Made by a program: the position numbers and the translations under genes. The notes beneath the pieces are model-generated. The model worked only from the letters and a program-made list of their open reading frames with translations. It was not told where the DNA came from and did no database searches. From NCBI GenBank assembly GCA_910574455.1, contig CAJSYZ010000005.1, positions 7,254,001 through 7,318,000 of the forward strand: a stretch of DNA of 64,000 nt, given 5' to 3'. This DNA is from Trichaptum fuscoviolaceum. Lineage: Eukaryota; Basidiomycota; Agaricomycetes; Hymenochaetales; Trichaptaceae. Shown here piece after piece: positions 24,787-36,800 of this stretch (position 1 is its first letter; each line of letters opens with the position of its first letter).

Positions 24787-24821
<35 letters not shown>

Positions 24822-27800
24822 CCCTCAATCTTGTCAACACCCTCGTCCCCGCTCTCGCTCAGGTTGTCGTCACCCTCAGCATTAGCATGCTCGTCCTCTG
24901 CATCACCTTCCACCTCGCCTCTATACTCAGCCCCCTCACGCTCTTTGCCCTTATTGTCGGTTCCGTCGGTTCCGTCTTCCCAATTATCAGCGCCTTCGTC
25001 ATACGCTTTCTCGCAGGTCGAATCTGCATCTACAACGTCAAAATACAAGGAAAAGTCCCTGCCAGTGATACCCGATCCAACAAGTTCGGTGTTCTTTCTC
25101 GTATCGATATCTGTACTGGCATCGTAAGCTAGGAGGCGGGATCGAACCTTTTCCCAGTTTGATTCAGTGAAGAAAGAGGGATTCGACAACAAGTTAACAT
25201 AGTCGTCCGTATGAGGCTGCCACAGAGCGCTAGTGAAATACCACTCAGCGCCGCCAAGTTCTTCTTTGATATTTTGCAACCGAGCCACCTGTTTATCAAT
25301 GGCAACCTTGACCTATCCATGGGAAGATCAGCGAATAAGGACAATATAAGTGCTGAAAAAAGTAGATACCGCTGTTGCCGCAAGGGCGAGGGCACCGATA
25401 GGCTTTCCTATGGTGTTTCTGTCCAGTATTTTATGCCGACCCATGGCCAAGACAATGTGTACGGACAACACTGAGACCACAAGGTCAGAGCAGAACAGTC
25501 CTTGCTTCTGTACATTTAGGGTCAATGCATGGACACAAAATGCAACAATAAATACTCTTTTACTTACCCTCTCCATACTATACCAGCTTTCCCATAGAAA
25601 TGGTTCGGCTTTCTTCTTGTCAACTAGCGTCTGCAACATCTTCACAATTGCTTCGTTTTGCATTGACTTTGATTGTTCGCCGCTGATAAAACTAGCAACT
25701 GATTGCTCAGCTTTCTCAAACAGCTTCTTGCGCCAGCTATCAGAGCATCTCTGGGCCGCCTGAAATACGAGGATTGCATCTCAATTTGGTAAAGTGATTT
25801 GAGAATAAGTAAAAATGACTCAACTTGAGAACAGATATTGGCGAACTGAGTTTCGTAAATGAGTTCCACAGAATCAAACACTTTCCCCCACAATGAGCTG
25901 ATGAGCTTATTGTCCCGGGTTTGCCATGGTGTGACGGACTTTCCAACTGCGCGAAATAGTGAAGGTAATAGAATATGAGTCCATCCTGCCTGAGTACCGG
26001 GAGGGAGACACTGGTTCGTCGCCCTTTTCCTGCCTGGCACGCGAGATCCTTCCCTTCCTTCATTTCGATCCTTGTCCTCAAGTCCCACTGATGTCTGCAT
26101 ATACGTACATCAGCAAAATATGTCATAGAAATGAATTTGATTCGACAAACTGAGCTAGTAGTCCGAGAGACTTTGCGATGACCTTGATAAGCCCCAGTCA
26201 CTATCACTTCGGGTCCGGGGGTGCGGGACGCTCTCGTCATTGCAAGCGACGGTGCTCGAGGTGCTAACGACATCTTTCGACCACCAGACTATTAAGAAAA
26301 GAAGGTGAATGCTCACGTTTAGAGTGTATCAATCGACTCTCACTTACTTCATTATCAGCCACCAGCAACTGCCTCTTGCGATTAAAGGTAGCGGATCCAA
26401 TCTCCGGCTGCAACACGTCAGAAAGCTGTTATCCATGGCAAGTGAGCAGATCGAAAAGAAGCACTTACCGTTGTGTCGGCCTCAGGCCGATAAGGAATAT
26501 CAGAGGGGTTCCTCTTCTTACTCAAGTCCTTTCCGCCTGATCAGATACGAACTTGAAATGCCAATTACCATAGAATTGACACTTACTGTGGCACCGGCCT
26601 GTGTGTCCATGTCAATCAACAATGACTTATTGATCTTGACAGTCTTATTAGCCTATTGAGATGGTTCAAATTAAGTAAACATGAAATGAAGGAATTCATT
26701 GCACGTGAAGGTAGAAGAATTACCACATTAACCTGAGAGTCGGTGTCTGGTGGCGACTTCCTCTTTCCGTTCTTTGTGACTGTGATGTCCTATTCATATG
26801 CACACATTAGCGATCGACTCGAAGTGAAGAAGGAAACGAATAGTTGCTACAGGAGAGCACCGGAAGTGAGCCTACGGTGCATCGACGCTCACACATACCT
26901 GTACACGGGGTTCCAAAGCTAGTGATCGCACCTTACAACCATAAATAAAGGGGGGAACGAGAGAAGTTGAAATAAGATAGACTTACCGGTGCGCTAAGCT
27001 GCGAGTTAGCAGTCCTCTTGTTTGCATCCTATGCAAATACCAATTCAGCAATGAAGGATATAGAATGAAGATCACTGTGCTTCGCTGTCTGGCACTCACC
27101 TGTCCACCTGGTTTTATCTCGTTGTTCTTATCCTCGAGTACGGGAAGGGATTGCTTAGTAGAATGAAAAATGAAAAATGATATGACATTGCTTACTGTTG
27201 AAACCTGCGACCCGGAAAGAGTGTCATGCAATAACTTCCTTTTCTTCGAGTTGAGGTTGCTGCTACCTCCATCCTGTTCATGACACGGCAGTTGGCAGAT
27301 AAATAATAACGAAGGGATATGAACAAACGGTCATGGAGTAACTGACGTGAATCGAACAGAAATAAGTCGTACTCACACAAGCTTGAGCCGGCCTTGTTAG
27401 CCTCTTCAGATTGCTTCCGCCCTATAAACAAGTTATTCAGACTGCATTTGCCATTCTAATGCTCCGTCAACTCACAACATTTGATTCCGAATCGACAAGA
27501 TGTGCCTTCTGTTGCACACTGATTGTGCTATTTTTTACACCATGATAGCTTGTAAGGGTGATTGTTTCTCCTTCATCCTCCCAGGGACTTAAGTTTTCAT
27601 CATCTGGCAATGAGATGGTGTGTCTGGTGTAGCTTTGCGTCAGCAAGGCTCATAATACAGTGGTAACAAGGACAAGAGCGTCAATATTGCAGGTGAAGGA
27701 CTTCCAAGTCGGGTCTTGGCCCGGGAGCGTCACGGTCAACTTGAACCGCTGGCACCGTGACCGCAGTGACACTGGCAGCCTGAGTGGCAGGCTCATTAGT

Positions 27801-28956
27801 AATCTAGTACTACTACTAGTAGTAGTCGGGATGATGTTTAATCGCACTCACCATTACATTGACTTGACAGTACAAGATACTGATTCAGACGCAATGCAAG
27901 ATTCAAACTTCAAACTCACAAATTGATCCTTTCTGAGTCTATCCCTGCCACTGGCACCTCAAGACCTCCACCCTCTTCACCGATGAAAGTGGAATCATCT
28001 GTGTTGCGAAGCGCCCTGACAGGGCGTTTTGTCTTGTTGTTCCGCCTTGACGTAGCGGGCGAGTCTATTATGTCCGTTTCTTCACCAGAAAGACTCTTGT
28101 TCGGTCCTGCAGGAGTGTGAAAGAATGCGTCGCTGGGAGTGGCGGCAGACCTGGACATCTTTGCGGTCTGCACACGTGTGCGAAATGGAAGTTCACCTTT
28201 GGAGTCTTCTTTCCTAGCTTTTTTTGCAGGCTTCCCGTTTGGCTCATCCATACTTGCTGCTTCGCATTAACGTGAGTCACAGGGTTCAACCTCCAAGCTT
28301 TGAGATCGTCTGAAAATGTATAGGTAATGTTACTCACGAATATCCAAGTCTTCGTTGTGTCCATCTTCACAATCCGATATGTCTTTAACATCGTTCTTCG
28401 AGTCTGTTTATGCCAGTTCAAATCTGTGTCATCACTGATCTAAAGTTGAAGACTTACAACTAGATTCGCCTTTTGGCTTTCTACGTCCACGTTTGCCAGT
28501 GAGTTTGGGCACTGTTGAGCCCATCTGGGTGCGTGTCTCAAGAGCCTTCGACAAGTTGTTTTCAAGCTCTACGGTCTCTAGCATCGCTGCTTCTTGGTTC
28601 TCTGCTGCAGTCACCTTCTTGCAAACCTTGTCAGCTGCCTCTTGTTCTTTTGCTGCCCGTTTTTGCTCCGCAGCGAGTTTTTTCCTCTCTTTCGCAACCG
28701 CGACTTGCTGGGCCGCAGCTCTGCGGAAAGCTGTCCGCTCTTCCTTCTGCTTTTCCTTCTCTTCCTTCTGCTTTTCCTTCTCTTCCTTCTCCTTCAATGC
28801 CTCATCCCGCCTTTCTGCCTGCCGTACTTTCCTTTTCTCTTTTTCTTCCTTCTCCCGCAATATCTCCTCCTGTGTTCGTCTTGTTCTGAGTTGGTCAACA
28901 ACTGCTCCGGGGTGCTTTTCCCTGTTCTTAGCCCTTGTCTGTCTTTGAGTTGACAT
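24710..28956 (-). CDS. Accessory gene A: 18-exon protein of about 965 aa with a micro-exon run
   Basis: Eighteen exons can be chained from ATG 28956 to the stop at 24710. Exon 1 (28956-28458) encodes a Lys/Glu/Arg coiled coil with EKEEKEKQK repeats. Exon 3 (28256-27920) is basic and nuclear-looking (KPAKKARK). Nine small exons follow, 27421-26348, of 33-78 nt each, nearly all phase 0 on both sides, many carrying basic runs (SKKRK, NGKRKS, SKKRN, NRKRQ). Larger exons (26288-26151, 26094-25825, 25759-25568, 25507-25370, 25312-24710) form a globular C-terminal half with an ALALAATA helix and an acidic tail of Glu-Gly/Glu-Asp repeats. It is divergent to the transposase, so it is probably a transposon accessory protein. 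The family is unknown. The junction at about 26583/26536 needs a weak donor or a one-base loss. Confidence 0.65.
27624..27919. repeat. Short-motif cluster inside a 296-nt intron of gene A
   Basis: This intron is about five times longer than its neighbours. It contains CACGGTCAACTTGAACCG, CTGGCACCGTGACC, ACACTGGCAGCCTGAGTGGC and CTAGTACTACTACTAGTAG words, the same vocabulary as the clusters at gene boundaries. Confidence 0.6.
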
Positions 28957-29049
28957 TTTGTGCAGTGTTTTGAGACTTGTATGATGATAAGATGTGTCGA
29001 AGGTGCAAGTTCAAGATCAGGGAGGCGGGGGCGTCTATCTTAGACAAGT

Positions 29050-29228
29050 TGAAAATTTACGCCCACTACTACCGTGACTACTCTATGACTAATTTTAACT
29101 CAGGTTCAAGTTCACTGGCACTCCGAGTCCGAGTCACTGCCAGTGCTAGCAGCCTGCCAGTGCCAGTGAGGCTCAGCTGTGAGTCCCAATTGTCAACGTG
29201 TACTACTACTGAGGTTACATTCAAGTTG
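29050..29228. promoter_or_regulatory. Divergent promoter region of gene A and transposase with short motifs
   Basis: The space between gene A's start (28956) and the transposase start (29229) is only about 270 bp. It holds TTCAAGTTCACTGGCACTCC, CCTGCCAGTGCCAGTGAGGC and a TACTACTACTGAGG word, immediately before the transposase ATG. The position suggests a role in transcription or transposase binding; this is inference. Confidence 0.4.
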
Positions 29229-31741
29229 ATGCCAGCGACACGGAAAAAGCACGATCCCTTTCATTTTCCACCAACTATTCGATGCACCTTGCCCGGCTGT
29301 AGTAGGATGTTCAAGAGTCAATCTGGAAGAGCAAGACATGAATATTCAGCTCATCCGACGTCATTCTTGGCAAATTCTTCTGCCTGTGGTCATGAATATG
29401 AATCGTCACCTATTCGACCCATACGAGCTCCAAGTCCTCAACTTGAAGCTCTCCTGAGGTCGTCCGAACTTCCATCAGAGGGTCGTCTTGAGAGCGGCTC
29501 TGACTCCTACGATTACGATATTTCCATGCTTACACAGGATATCTCGATGCTCAGTATAGGCCGAGACGAGCTGCTTCAAGATTTGGACAGACCTGATTCT
29601 CTGTCCCATTCTGTCACCGGAAGTGACAGTGGCCGTTCTGAAGACTTGGATTCCGACATTGGAGATTATAAGGAGAGCGAGGATAACTTGAAGGTGTATC
29701 ACAGATACTTGAATGGTGCGCGCCAAATCAATTGTTCCCGGTTTACTGTAGCATTTTGACACCAAACATTGTGCAGCCACTCCATGCGATGCAGAAGGGA
29801 ACTTCTTAGAATACAAAGACTCACCCGCTCCGCGAAACGAATCTGCGTCAAATGACTGGTTTCCATATTCGTGCCGAGCAGATTTTGAGCTCGCAGATTT
29901 TCTCTATCGGGAAGAGCAAATGTCTGCTGGGAACATAACAAAGCTTCTGGGAATCATGAAGGCTTATCAGCTGATTCAGGAGGCGGAGAATGTAAAATCT
30001 TGCGGATGTTCCGAATTGGATGCGACATTGCCTGACGATGACTTGGATCTGGGTTCAACTAGTACGCTACTCGATGGAGATGCGCAAAAAATGTATAACG
30101 CCATTGATGCTACGAAAGTCGGTGATGTGTCTTGGAAATCCTTTAGTAACTTCTACACGGACGATCATAGCCAAAAGGCAACAAACGAGAACACCGAGTC
30201 ATGGAAGAGGAAAGAATATGATGTATGGTATCGGGATCCTTTGGAAGTGATCCGGAATTTGGTGGACAATCCGGCGTTGGAAGGCGAATTCGACTATGTC
30301 CCGTTTCGTGAGTATCAGCCGAAAGAGGACTCTGATGACAACAAAGAACGAGTCTTCAGAAACTACATGTCCGGAAATTTTGCTTGGGAACAGGCTGTAA
30401 GTCATGAATCATGCAGCATTCGAAGTTGGAGGAAGTGTACTGATTATCCTTGACTTAGAACAAAATCTACGCCGAAGATAAAGCAGTTCATGGGTCCATG
30501 TTCGTTCCGGTAATTTTAGGGAGTGACAAGACAACAGTTTCCGTTGGAACTGGCAACAACGAATATTATCCGTTATATCTCTCAATAGGAAATGTATCTA
30601 ACAAGGCCCGGCGGTCCCAAAAGTTGAATACAGTCCAGCTCGTAGCATTTCTAGCAATACCAAAGAGTGTGTGTCAAAAACTGAGCTATCCATTTGTGTT
30701 CTGATGCTTTGCAGCTGAACGGCAGTACGAAAAGTCGGATGAATTCCGCCGCTTTCGACATCAAGTCTTTCATTCATCTATATCGAGAATCTTGAGACCA
30801 CTGAAGAGCGCAATGTCCATAAACAACGAACAAACCATTTTCCGGTGCCCTGATGGTCACTTGCGTAGGTCGGTTCTCGGACTCGGCTCGTATATAGCCG
30901 ATTATCCGGAACAGGTGAGTCTATGCGCAATATGCACTGGATGGTGCTGCAAGTAAGTATTGTCCTTTCCAAAAATCACATCCGACTTGAGTTCGAGGAA
31001 ATGGCTTAATGCGGCTACTATATAGATGTACAGCACCTCACAAGAACCTAGATAATCCGGAATTTGTTACAAATCCTCGAACAAAAGAGCTGCACGAACG
31101 ATTGATAGAACATGTGGATGACAATAGCATAAGTAGAGCCACAATTCGTAAGGAGTATGGGTTCCACCAAGATATTGTCGTATGTGTTCCAACTTCAAGT
31201 TGTCCATTAGATGCACTTACCGCAACTTGAACTATGTCCCGTAGCCCTTCACCAATGATTTTCCGCGTGCAGATATATGCGATCTCATTTCTCCAGACTT
31301 ACTGCACCAAATCATCAAAGGCGTGTTCAAGGATCATCTTGTCGAGTGGATTTGCCAGAGCATGACCACAACAGAGCTGGATATTGTGGATAAAAGGTAC
31401 TATTCCCTTACAAGTCGTGTGAATACCATTGCTAACTTTCACGTAGAATCAGAGTTGCTGCTCCTTTTCCCGGACTTCGCAGATTTCCCGAAGGTCGAGG
31501 CTTCAAGCAATGGACAGGTAATGATTCAAAGGCACTTATGAAAGTATGTGGTATTTTCATCATGATCTTGTTTGAGGTGGTGGTTTGCTGATATCTGATG
31601 CAATCCGCTTACTAGGTGTATCTTCCGGCTATTGTGGGCATTGTACATGATGATATAGTTCACGCATTGAGTGCATTTCTGGACTTCTGTTACCTTGTGC
31701 GTCGGTACACGATTACAGCCTCAACTCTTGATCAGATTAAA
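29229..31741 (+). pseudogene. Plavaka-type transposase, 5' portion (cut by LTR element)
   Basis: It starts at ATG 29229 with a C2H2 finger (CTLPGC...GRARHEYSAH). Exons then join cleanly: intron 29716-29776 restores NATPCDAEGNFL, and intron 30397-30459 follows. Further exons carry the family's signature blocks: KEYDVWYRDPLEVI, VPVILGSDKTTVSVGTGNNE, FLAIPK, CPDGHLRRSVLGLGSYIADYPEQ, FTNDFPRADI, SPDLLHQIIKG, APFPGLRRFPEGRGFKQWTG and LPAIVG...FLDFCYLVRR. These match Plavaka transposases of mushroom genomes, which cut and paste DNA elements. No stop or frameshift was found before 31741, where the retrotransposon begins within a Lys-Ala-Ser codon run. The gene was therefore probably intact until that insertion. 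Confidence 0.85.
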
Positions 31742-31746
31742 GCCTC

Positions 31747-32565
31747 TGTCGAGATCCCGGGCTCCTTTTCTCATTTCCCGCACTTTCCCGCCAAGGATCC
31801 CGACATGAGCAGACAAACCCGCGGGGAGAATCCCGCCATTGGATTCCCCGCGCGAAACCTCATTCCCGAATCGCACGATCCCATGCTCACGTGACTTATC
31901 CCGCACCACCGTCCCGGCAACCATGCACGCATACACACACTCATTTACGACGACCCGCCACGGCACACGTACATTCACTTATCAACATACGCTCATTAAT
32001 CCGTTAGTACCTCAAGGTGACGACCTGCAACAGTCTGGCATACCTAGTCTGGCTAGTCGCGGCCCCGGACCGGACGCTGACGTCCACGGACAGGCCGTAG
32101 CCATCTGGAGAGACGGGATAGACATGCCTAGCAGTGCGGTCGTAGCATGTATCGTTTGTAGTAGATAGGTGCGCATTGCGCAAGGACACTTAGCGTAGAT
32201 TAACTATACAGTCTTTACGAAGTAGATAAATAGCTGTAGGCATCGTAAGGAGCACCCCACTTTTGACCTCTTGTGGAGTGCTTCCTTAGGTGCGATCTCT
32301 CTCTTTTCTCCTGTGTAGTTAGTTGCGCAATACTTACTTGTGGAGTGCTTCCTTAGGGATCCGCTTACTTGACGTTCAAAGCAGTGAAGAGTCCTAGCTG
32401 GCCTTGAAGAATCCCGCGACGCGCCTGGATAGAATCCCGCGCGTTTCCCGCCTGAATTCCCACGCTCGTTCCCCAGTCGCGAATCCAGATTCCCGAACGC
32501 GGGTTCTTGTCGCGAATTCCAGTTTCCCGAACTGTTTCCCGCTACAATTCCCGACGGTCGTAACA
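31747..32565 (+). repeat. 5' LTR
   Basis: 819 bp. The predicted transcript start is at 32259 (ACTTTTGACCT), about 30 bp after an AT-rich ATAAATA box at 32225-32231. Two copies of CTTGTGGAGTGCTTCCTTAG lie about 65 bp apart in the R/U5 part. Both LTR ends are crowded with TTCCCG/ATCCCG words. Confidence 0.95.
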
Positions 32566-32567
32566 TT

Positions 32568-32578
32568 AGGTCAAAAGT
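32568..32578 (+). promoter_or_regulatory. Primer binding site, self-priming type
   Basis: AGGTCAAAAGT lies 2 nt after the 5' LTR and is the exact complement of ACTTTTGACCT at 32259-32269 in the LTR. No match to a usual tRNA 3' end was evident. This is the layout of Tf1/sushi elements, where the RNA 5' end folds back to prime reverse transcription. Confidence 0.65.
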
Positions 32579-32654
32579 CCTGGCTCACCGCCGCTCGGAC
32601 TCGACACCCTCACGCTCTTTACTTCTACCCCCGCACCCATACCGCCGACCAGCG

Positions 32655-33863
32655 ATGTCATCCCACCAGGAATGGGGAGGACTCGCAGATACCTTCGCTT
32701 TCCCGTCCCCGAGCTCCTCGATGGAGGAAGACAAACTCCAGCCCATCCTTGATCGCCTCGACACCCTCGAAAAACGTTACTCCAAGTTAGTCAACGAACA
32801 CAAACAGGTTCAGAACACTGTCGCCCAGCTCAAGCACGCCAACCAGGCGTTAGAAGCCCAAATCGCGAGCCAGCCCGCCTCCCCGTCTGGGGGTGGAGCA
32901 GGGCTCAAGATGAAGCTTCCCGACACCTTCGAAGGCGAACGAGCCAAGCTGGAAAACTGGATTCACCAGATTAAGCTCTACCTGTTCGGACAACATCCGG
33001 GGCTGGACGAAACCCGCAAGGTCGCATTCGCCCTGATGCTACTGCGGGGACCGGCGCAAGACTGGGCACGACCCATTCTAGATCGACTCCAGGACATCCC
33101 GACGCCGCCAGAAGCCGCCAGCCTGGAAGCCCTGTTCGCCGCCCTTCGCGCCTCTTACGGAGAAATCGATGCAGACAAAGCCGCAGCCGACAAGCTGATG
33201 CGCCTACGCCAGACAGGAACGGTCGCCGAGTTTGCGTCGCAATTCCGTGCCCTCCAAGCCCTCACCGGGTGGCCCAAGGACGCGACGACGGATGTCATCT
33301 ACCTCGACATGTTCCGGAAGGGACTCAAAGACCAGGTTCGCCAGCACATCGCCAGCACAGAGGCGAAGGATATGAAATTCGATGCCTACGTCAACTGGGT
33401 TTCCGAGACGGACGAGAAGCTAAGGCTCGCACACGCCTATGGACCAGTATCAAAGCCAGCGGCTACGCCCCGAAGCAATCCCGGCACCACTAGTTCAGCT
33501 CCGCGTACGATCCCGACTGCGGGCGCAAGCTCGACGAAGGATCCCAACGCGATGGAGATTGACAGGGTGCGCCGGGAGCGCAGGAGTAAGGGACTATGCT
33601 ACTACTGCGGAGAGAAAGACCATCTGGTGAGCGATTGCCCAACGCGACCGCCAACCCGAAACCTAAAGGCGACGAAATCCACGTCCCCGTCGAGCCCATC
33701 GCCCCCCGCGCTCCAGTCATTCGAAGAAACGCTCAAACGTATGGCGGAACAGTACGTCCAGAATGTGCAGCAGTCCGTGCTACAGAACGCATTCGCCGCC
33801 ATGACGCCCGCCGCCAAGAACGTTCACAATCCCGAAGCCCCGCCCCCAGCGGATTTTCAGTAG
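32655..33863 (+). CDS. gag: Gag polyprotein (402 aa)
   Basis: The start is ATG 32655, 90 bp after the 5' LTR. The N-terminus has a coiled coil (residues about 25-75), then the retrotransposon gag capsid domain (ENWIHQIKLYLFG..., LRGPAQDWARP, a QFRALQALTGW segment). A CCHC zinc knuckle CYYCGEKDHLVSDC lies at about residues 314-327, for RNA binding. It forms the virus-like particle. It ends at TAG 33861-33863, and pol lies in the -1 frame and overlaps it. Confidence 0.93.
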   Translation: MSSHQEWGGLADTFAFPSPSSSMEEDKLQPILDRLDTLEKRYSKLVNEHKQVQNTVAQLKHANQALEAQIASQPASPSGGGAGLKMKLPDTFEGERAKLENWIHQIKLYLFGQHPGLDETRKVAFALMLLRGPAQDWARPILDRLQDIPTPPEAASLEALFAALRASYGEIDADKAAADKLMRLRQTGTVAEFASQFRALQALTGWPKDATTDVIYLDMFRKGLKDQVRQHIASTEAKDMKFDAYVNWVSETDEKLRLAHAYGPVSKPAATPRSNPGTTSSAPRTIPTAGASSTKDPNAMEIDRVRRERRSKGLCYYCGEKDHLVSDCPTRPPTRNLKATKSTSPSSPSPPALQSFEETLKRMAEQYVQNVQQSVLQNAFAAMTPAAKNVHNPEAPPPADFQ

Positions 33864-36800
33864 GGTCGTATTGCTCAGTCGCGCCCTATACGACCCAACC
33901 GCCCTTGTGGCCAAAGAACTCTCTTAATAATGGTCCCTTGTATTTAACCATCTCTACAATAGACCGTCGTCTTAGACGACATTTGAAGTTCCCGGTACAG
34001 GTTAGCGACGGAAAGACGGATGCCTTAGCCACAGTAATGTTAGACAGCGGTGCGTCGGGAACTTTCATAAATTCCCGCTACGTTTCGCGACACGGACTCC
34101 AGACCCGGGACTTGGTAATCCCGATACTTTTACGCAACGCGGACAATTCCCCGAACGCGATTGGACGCATCACCAAGGAAGTAGTCCTCAACGTCGAGAT
34201 GAAGGGACACTTAGAACAGTTGACCATGGCCGTCGCGGATATTGGCGACGACGATATTATCATGGGGATCGACTGGTTGCGGCACCATAACCCAACCATT
34301 GACTGGACCAACGATGTGGTCGATCTCAACCGCTGCCCGCCTCAGTGTGACAACCAGCAACGCCTGGTCCCGCTTCCCCGCCTCGCCATAGCAGAAGAAG
34401 TCGAGACCCCCTGGGGGCCCGACAGGACCCAGGCCGAATGGGAAGCTGTCCCACCGGGATTTCGGTACTCAGAAAAATATTGGGACCAGTACCACGACGC
34501 TGAATCCTACTTCGTCACGACGGACGACCACTTCGCGTACAAAATTGCCGCCTCGTACACCCACTCCCAGGCCATCGCTGAGAAGTCTGCGGTGAAGGAA
34601 GGCGAGAAAACCTTCGAAGAACTAGTTCCCCCCGAATTCCGTGAGTTTGCCGACGTTTTCTCGAAAGTTGAATCCGAAAGGCTTCCACTGCGCAAGCCGT
34701 ATGACCACGCCATAGATTTAGAACCCGGGAAGGTTCCCCCGTACAGCAAAATCTATCCCTTGGCCCCAGCTGAACGCGATGCCCTTCGCGAATTCGTTGA
34801 CGAAAACCTGCGCAAAGGGTACATACGACCTTCGAAATCCCCTGCAGCGGCTCCCGTCTTCTTTATCAAGAAAAAAGACGGAACCTTGCGCATGGTAGTC
34901 GATTACCGACGACTGAACGACATCACGGTCAAGAATCGATACCCGCTTCCCCTCACGATGGAACTCGTAGACGCGCTGCAAAAGGCGAAGGTTTTCACGA
35001 CTCTAGATTTACGATGGGGCTACCACAATGTGCGACTGAAGCAAGGCGACGAGTGGAAGGCTGCATTTCGGACTCAGGCAGGACATTTCGAACCAACGGT
35101 GATGACATTCGGGCTCACGAATGCCCCAGCGACCTTCCAGCACATGATGAACGATATCTTCAAAGACCTCATTGGAGTATACGTGATCATCTATCTTGAC
35201 GACTTGCTAATCTTTTCCGAAGATGAATCGCAGCACGATGAACACGTACGGGAAGTCCTTAAACGGCTACGCGAAAACGACATGTTCTGCAAACCCGAAA
35301 AGTGCAAATTCAAACAGACTTCCGTCGAGTATCTCGGGATGATTATTTCGCAGGGAAAGGTGGCGATGGATCCCGCCAAGGTACAGGCGGTCCTCGACTG
35401 GCCTACCCCGAAAAAGGTGAAAGACATTCAAGCCTTCCTCGGGTTCGCGAATTTCTATCGACGCTTCATTCGGGATTTCTCGCACATCGTCAAACCGCTC
35501 ACGACGCTGCTGAAGAAGGACGTTCGCTGGGCCTGGACAGAAAACCAGCAGTTCGCCTTCGACTATCTCAAGCGCATGTTCACGACCGCCCCCGTCCTGA
35601 TGATGCCAGACATGTCGCGACAATTCATCGTGGAATGCGACGCCTCTGATTTCGCGACCGGCGCGGTCTTGTCCCAGGAAGGCGACGACGGGCTGATACA
35701 TCCGGTCGCCTTTTTCTTGAAATCCCTCAACGATGCGGAACGCAACTACGAGATTTACGACAAGGAGCTACTCGCGATTATTAGAGCTCTTGACGAGTGG
35801 CGACATTATCTCGAAGGTGCGAGTCATAAACTCGATATCGTGTCTGACCACAAGAATCTGCTATATTTCTCTGAATCCCGAACGCTGACGCGACGCCAAG
35901 CCCGGTGGAGTCTGTTCCTCACTCGCTTCGACTTTACGATTCGCCATCGCCCAGGGCGACTCGGGGGCAAACCCGACGCCATGTCACGACGCGTCGATCT
36001 TCAACCCGAAGGCGAAGACAACACAGGACGGACCCTCTTGACCCCCGAAATGTTTCGACTAAAAGCAATTCGTCGGGGAATGACACAGGTACACGGGGAT
36101 CAGGCCCTCCTACGACGCATTCGTAAGTCAGATCAGTATGAAGACGAACTGGTGGACGCAATCGAGTTGGTCAAGTCCAAGGCGCCTCGAGTACTGACCA
36201 AGGAACTTGAGGACTGGAGCACCGAGGAAGGCCTCATCCTGTACCAGGGTAAGGTTTACGTCCCGAAAGACGAGACCATTCGCCGGGATGTGGTGAAGAC
36301 TTACCACGACAGTCTCCCTGCCGGACATCCTGGACGTTGGAAAACGTTTGAGATGGTAAGCCGCAACTACTGGTGGCCCGGGATGTCTAACTTCGTAGAA
36401 CGATACGTTTCGGGATGCGATACCTGCGCACGCACGAAGAACCGATCCCAACGCCCGGTAGGACTCCTGCAACCGAACGAAATCCCGCAGGGCCCCTGGC
36501 AGGCGATTTCGTGCGATTTCATCACCCAGCTCCCCCGATCTGAGGATTACGACGCAATTTTCGTGGTGGTCGACCGTCTCACCAAGCAAGCGCATTTTAT
36601 CCCGACCACGTCTGACATCGATGCACCGGAAACGGCGGAACTATTCCTGCAGCACGTCTGGAAGCTGCACGGAACCCCCCGCCAGATCATATCCGACCGC
36701 GGACCACAGTTTGTCGCGCAGTTCATGAAAGCCCTCTTTTCCCGACTCGGTATCAAGGGTACCACGTCGACTGCGTATCACCCGCAGACGGACGGGCAAA

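Noticed and set aside
24831..25132. Plus-strand Ser/Leu-rich frames near 25 kb
   Set aside because: Antisense of the Glu/Asp/Gly repeat tail of gene A.
28493..28953. Long plus-strand frames with Ser/Phe/Leu-rich sequence opposite gene A exon 1
   Set aside because: They are antisense shadows of the Lys/Glu repeat codons of gene A and would translate to low-complexity hydrophobic strings.
31839..32168. 109-codon frame present in both LTRs (also at 37731-38060) as a possible gene
   Set aside because: It lies wholly within the LTRs, has no domain, and is duplicated only because the LTRs are; treated as a chance frame apart from the pol tail.
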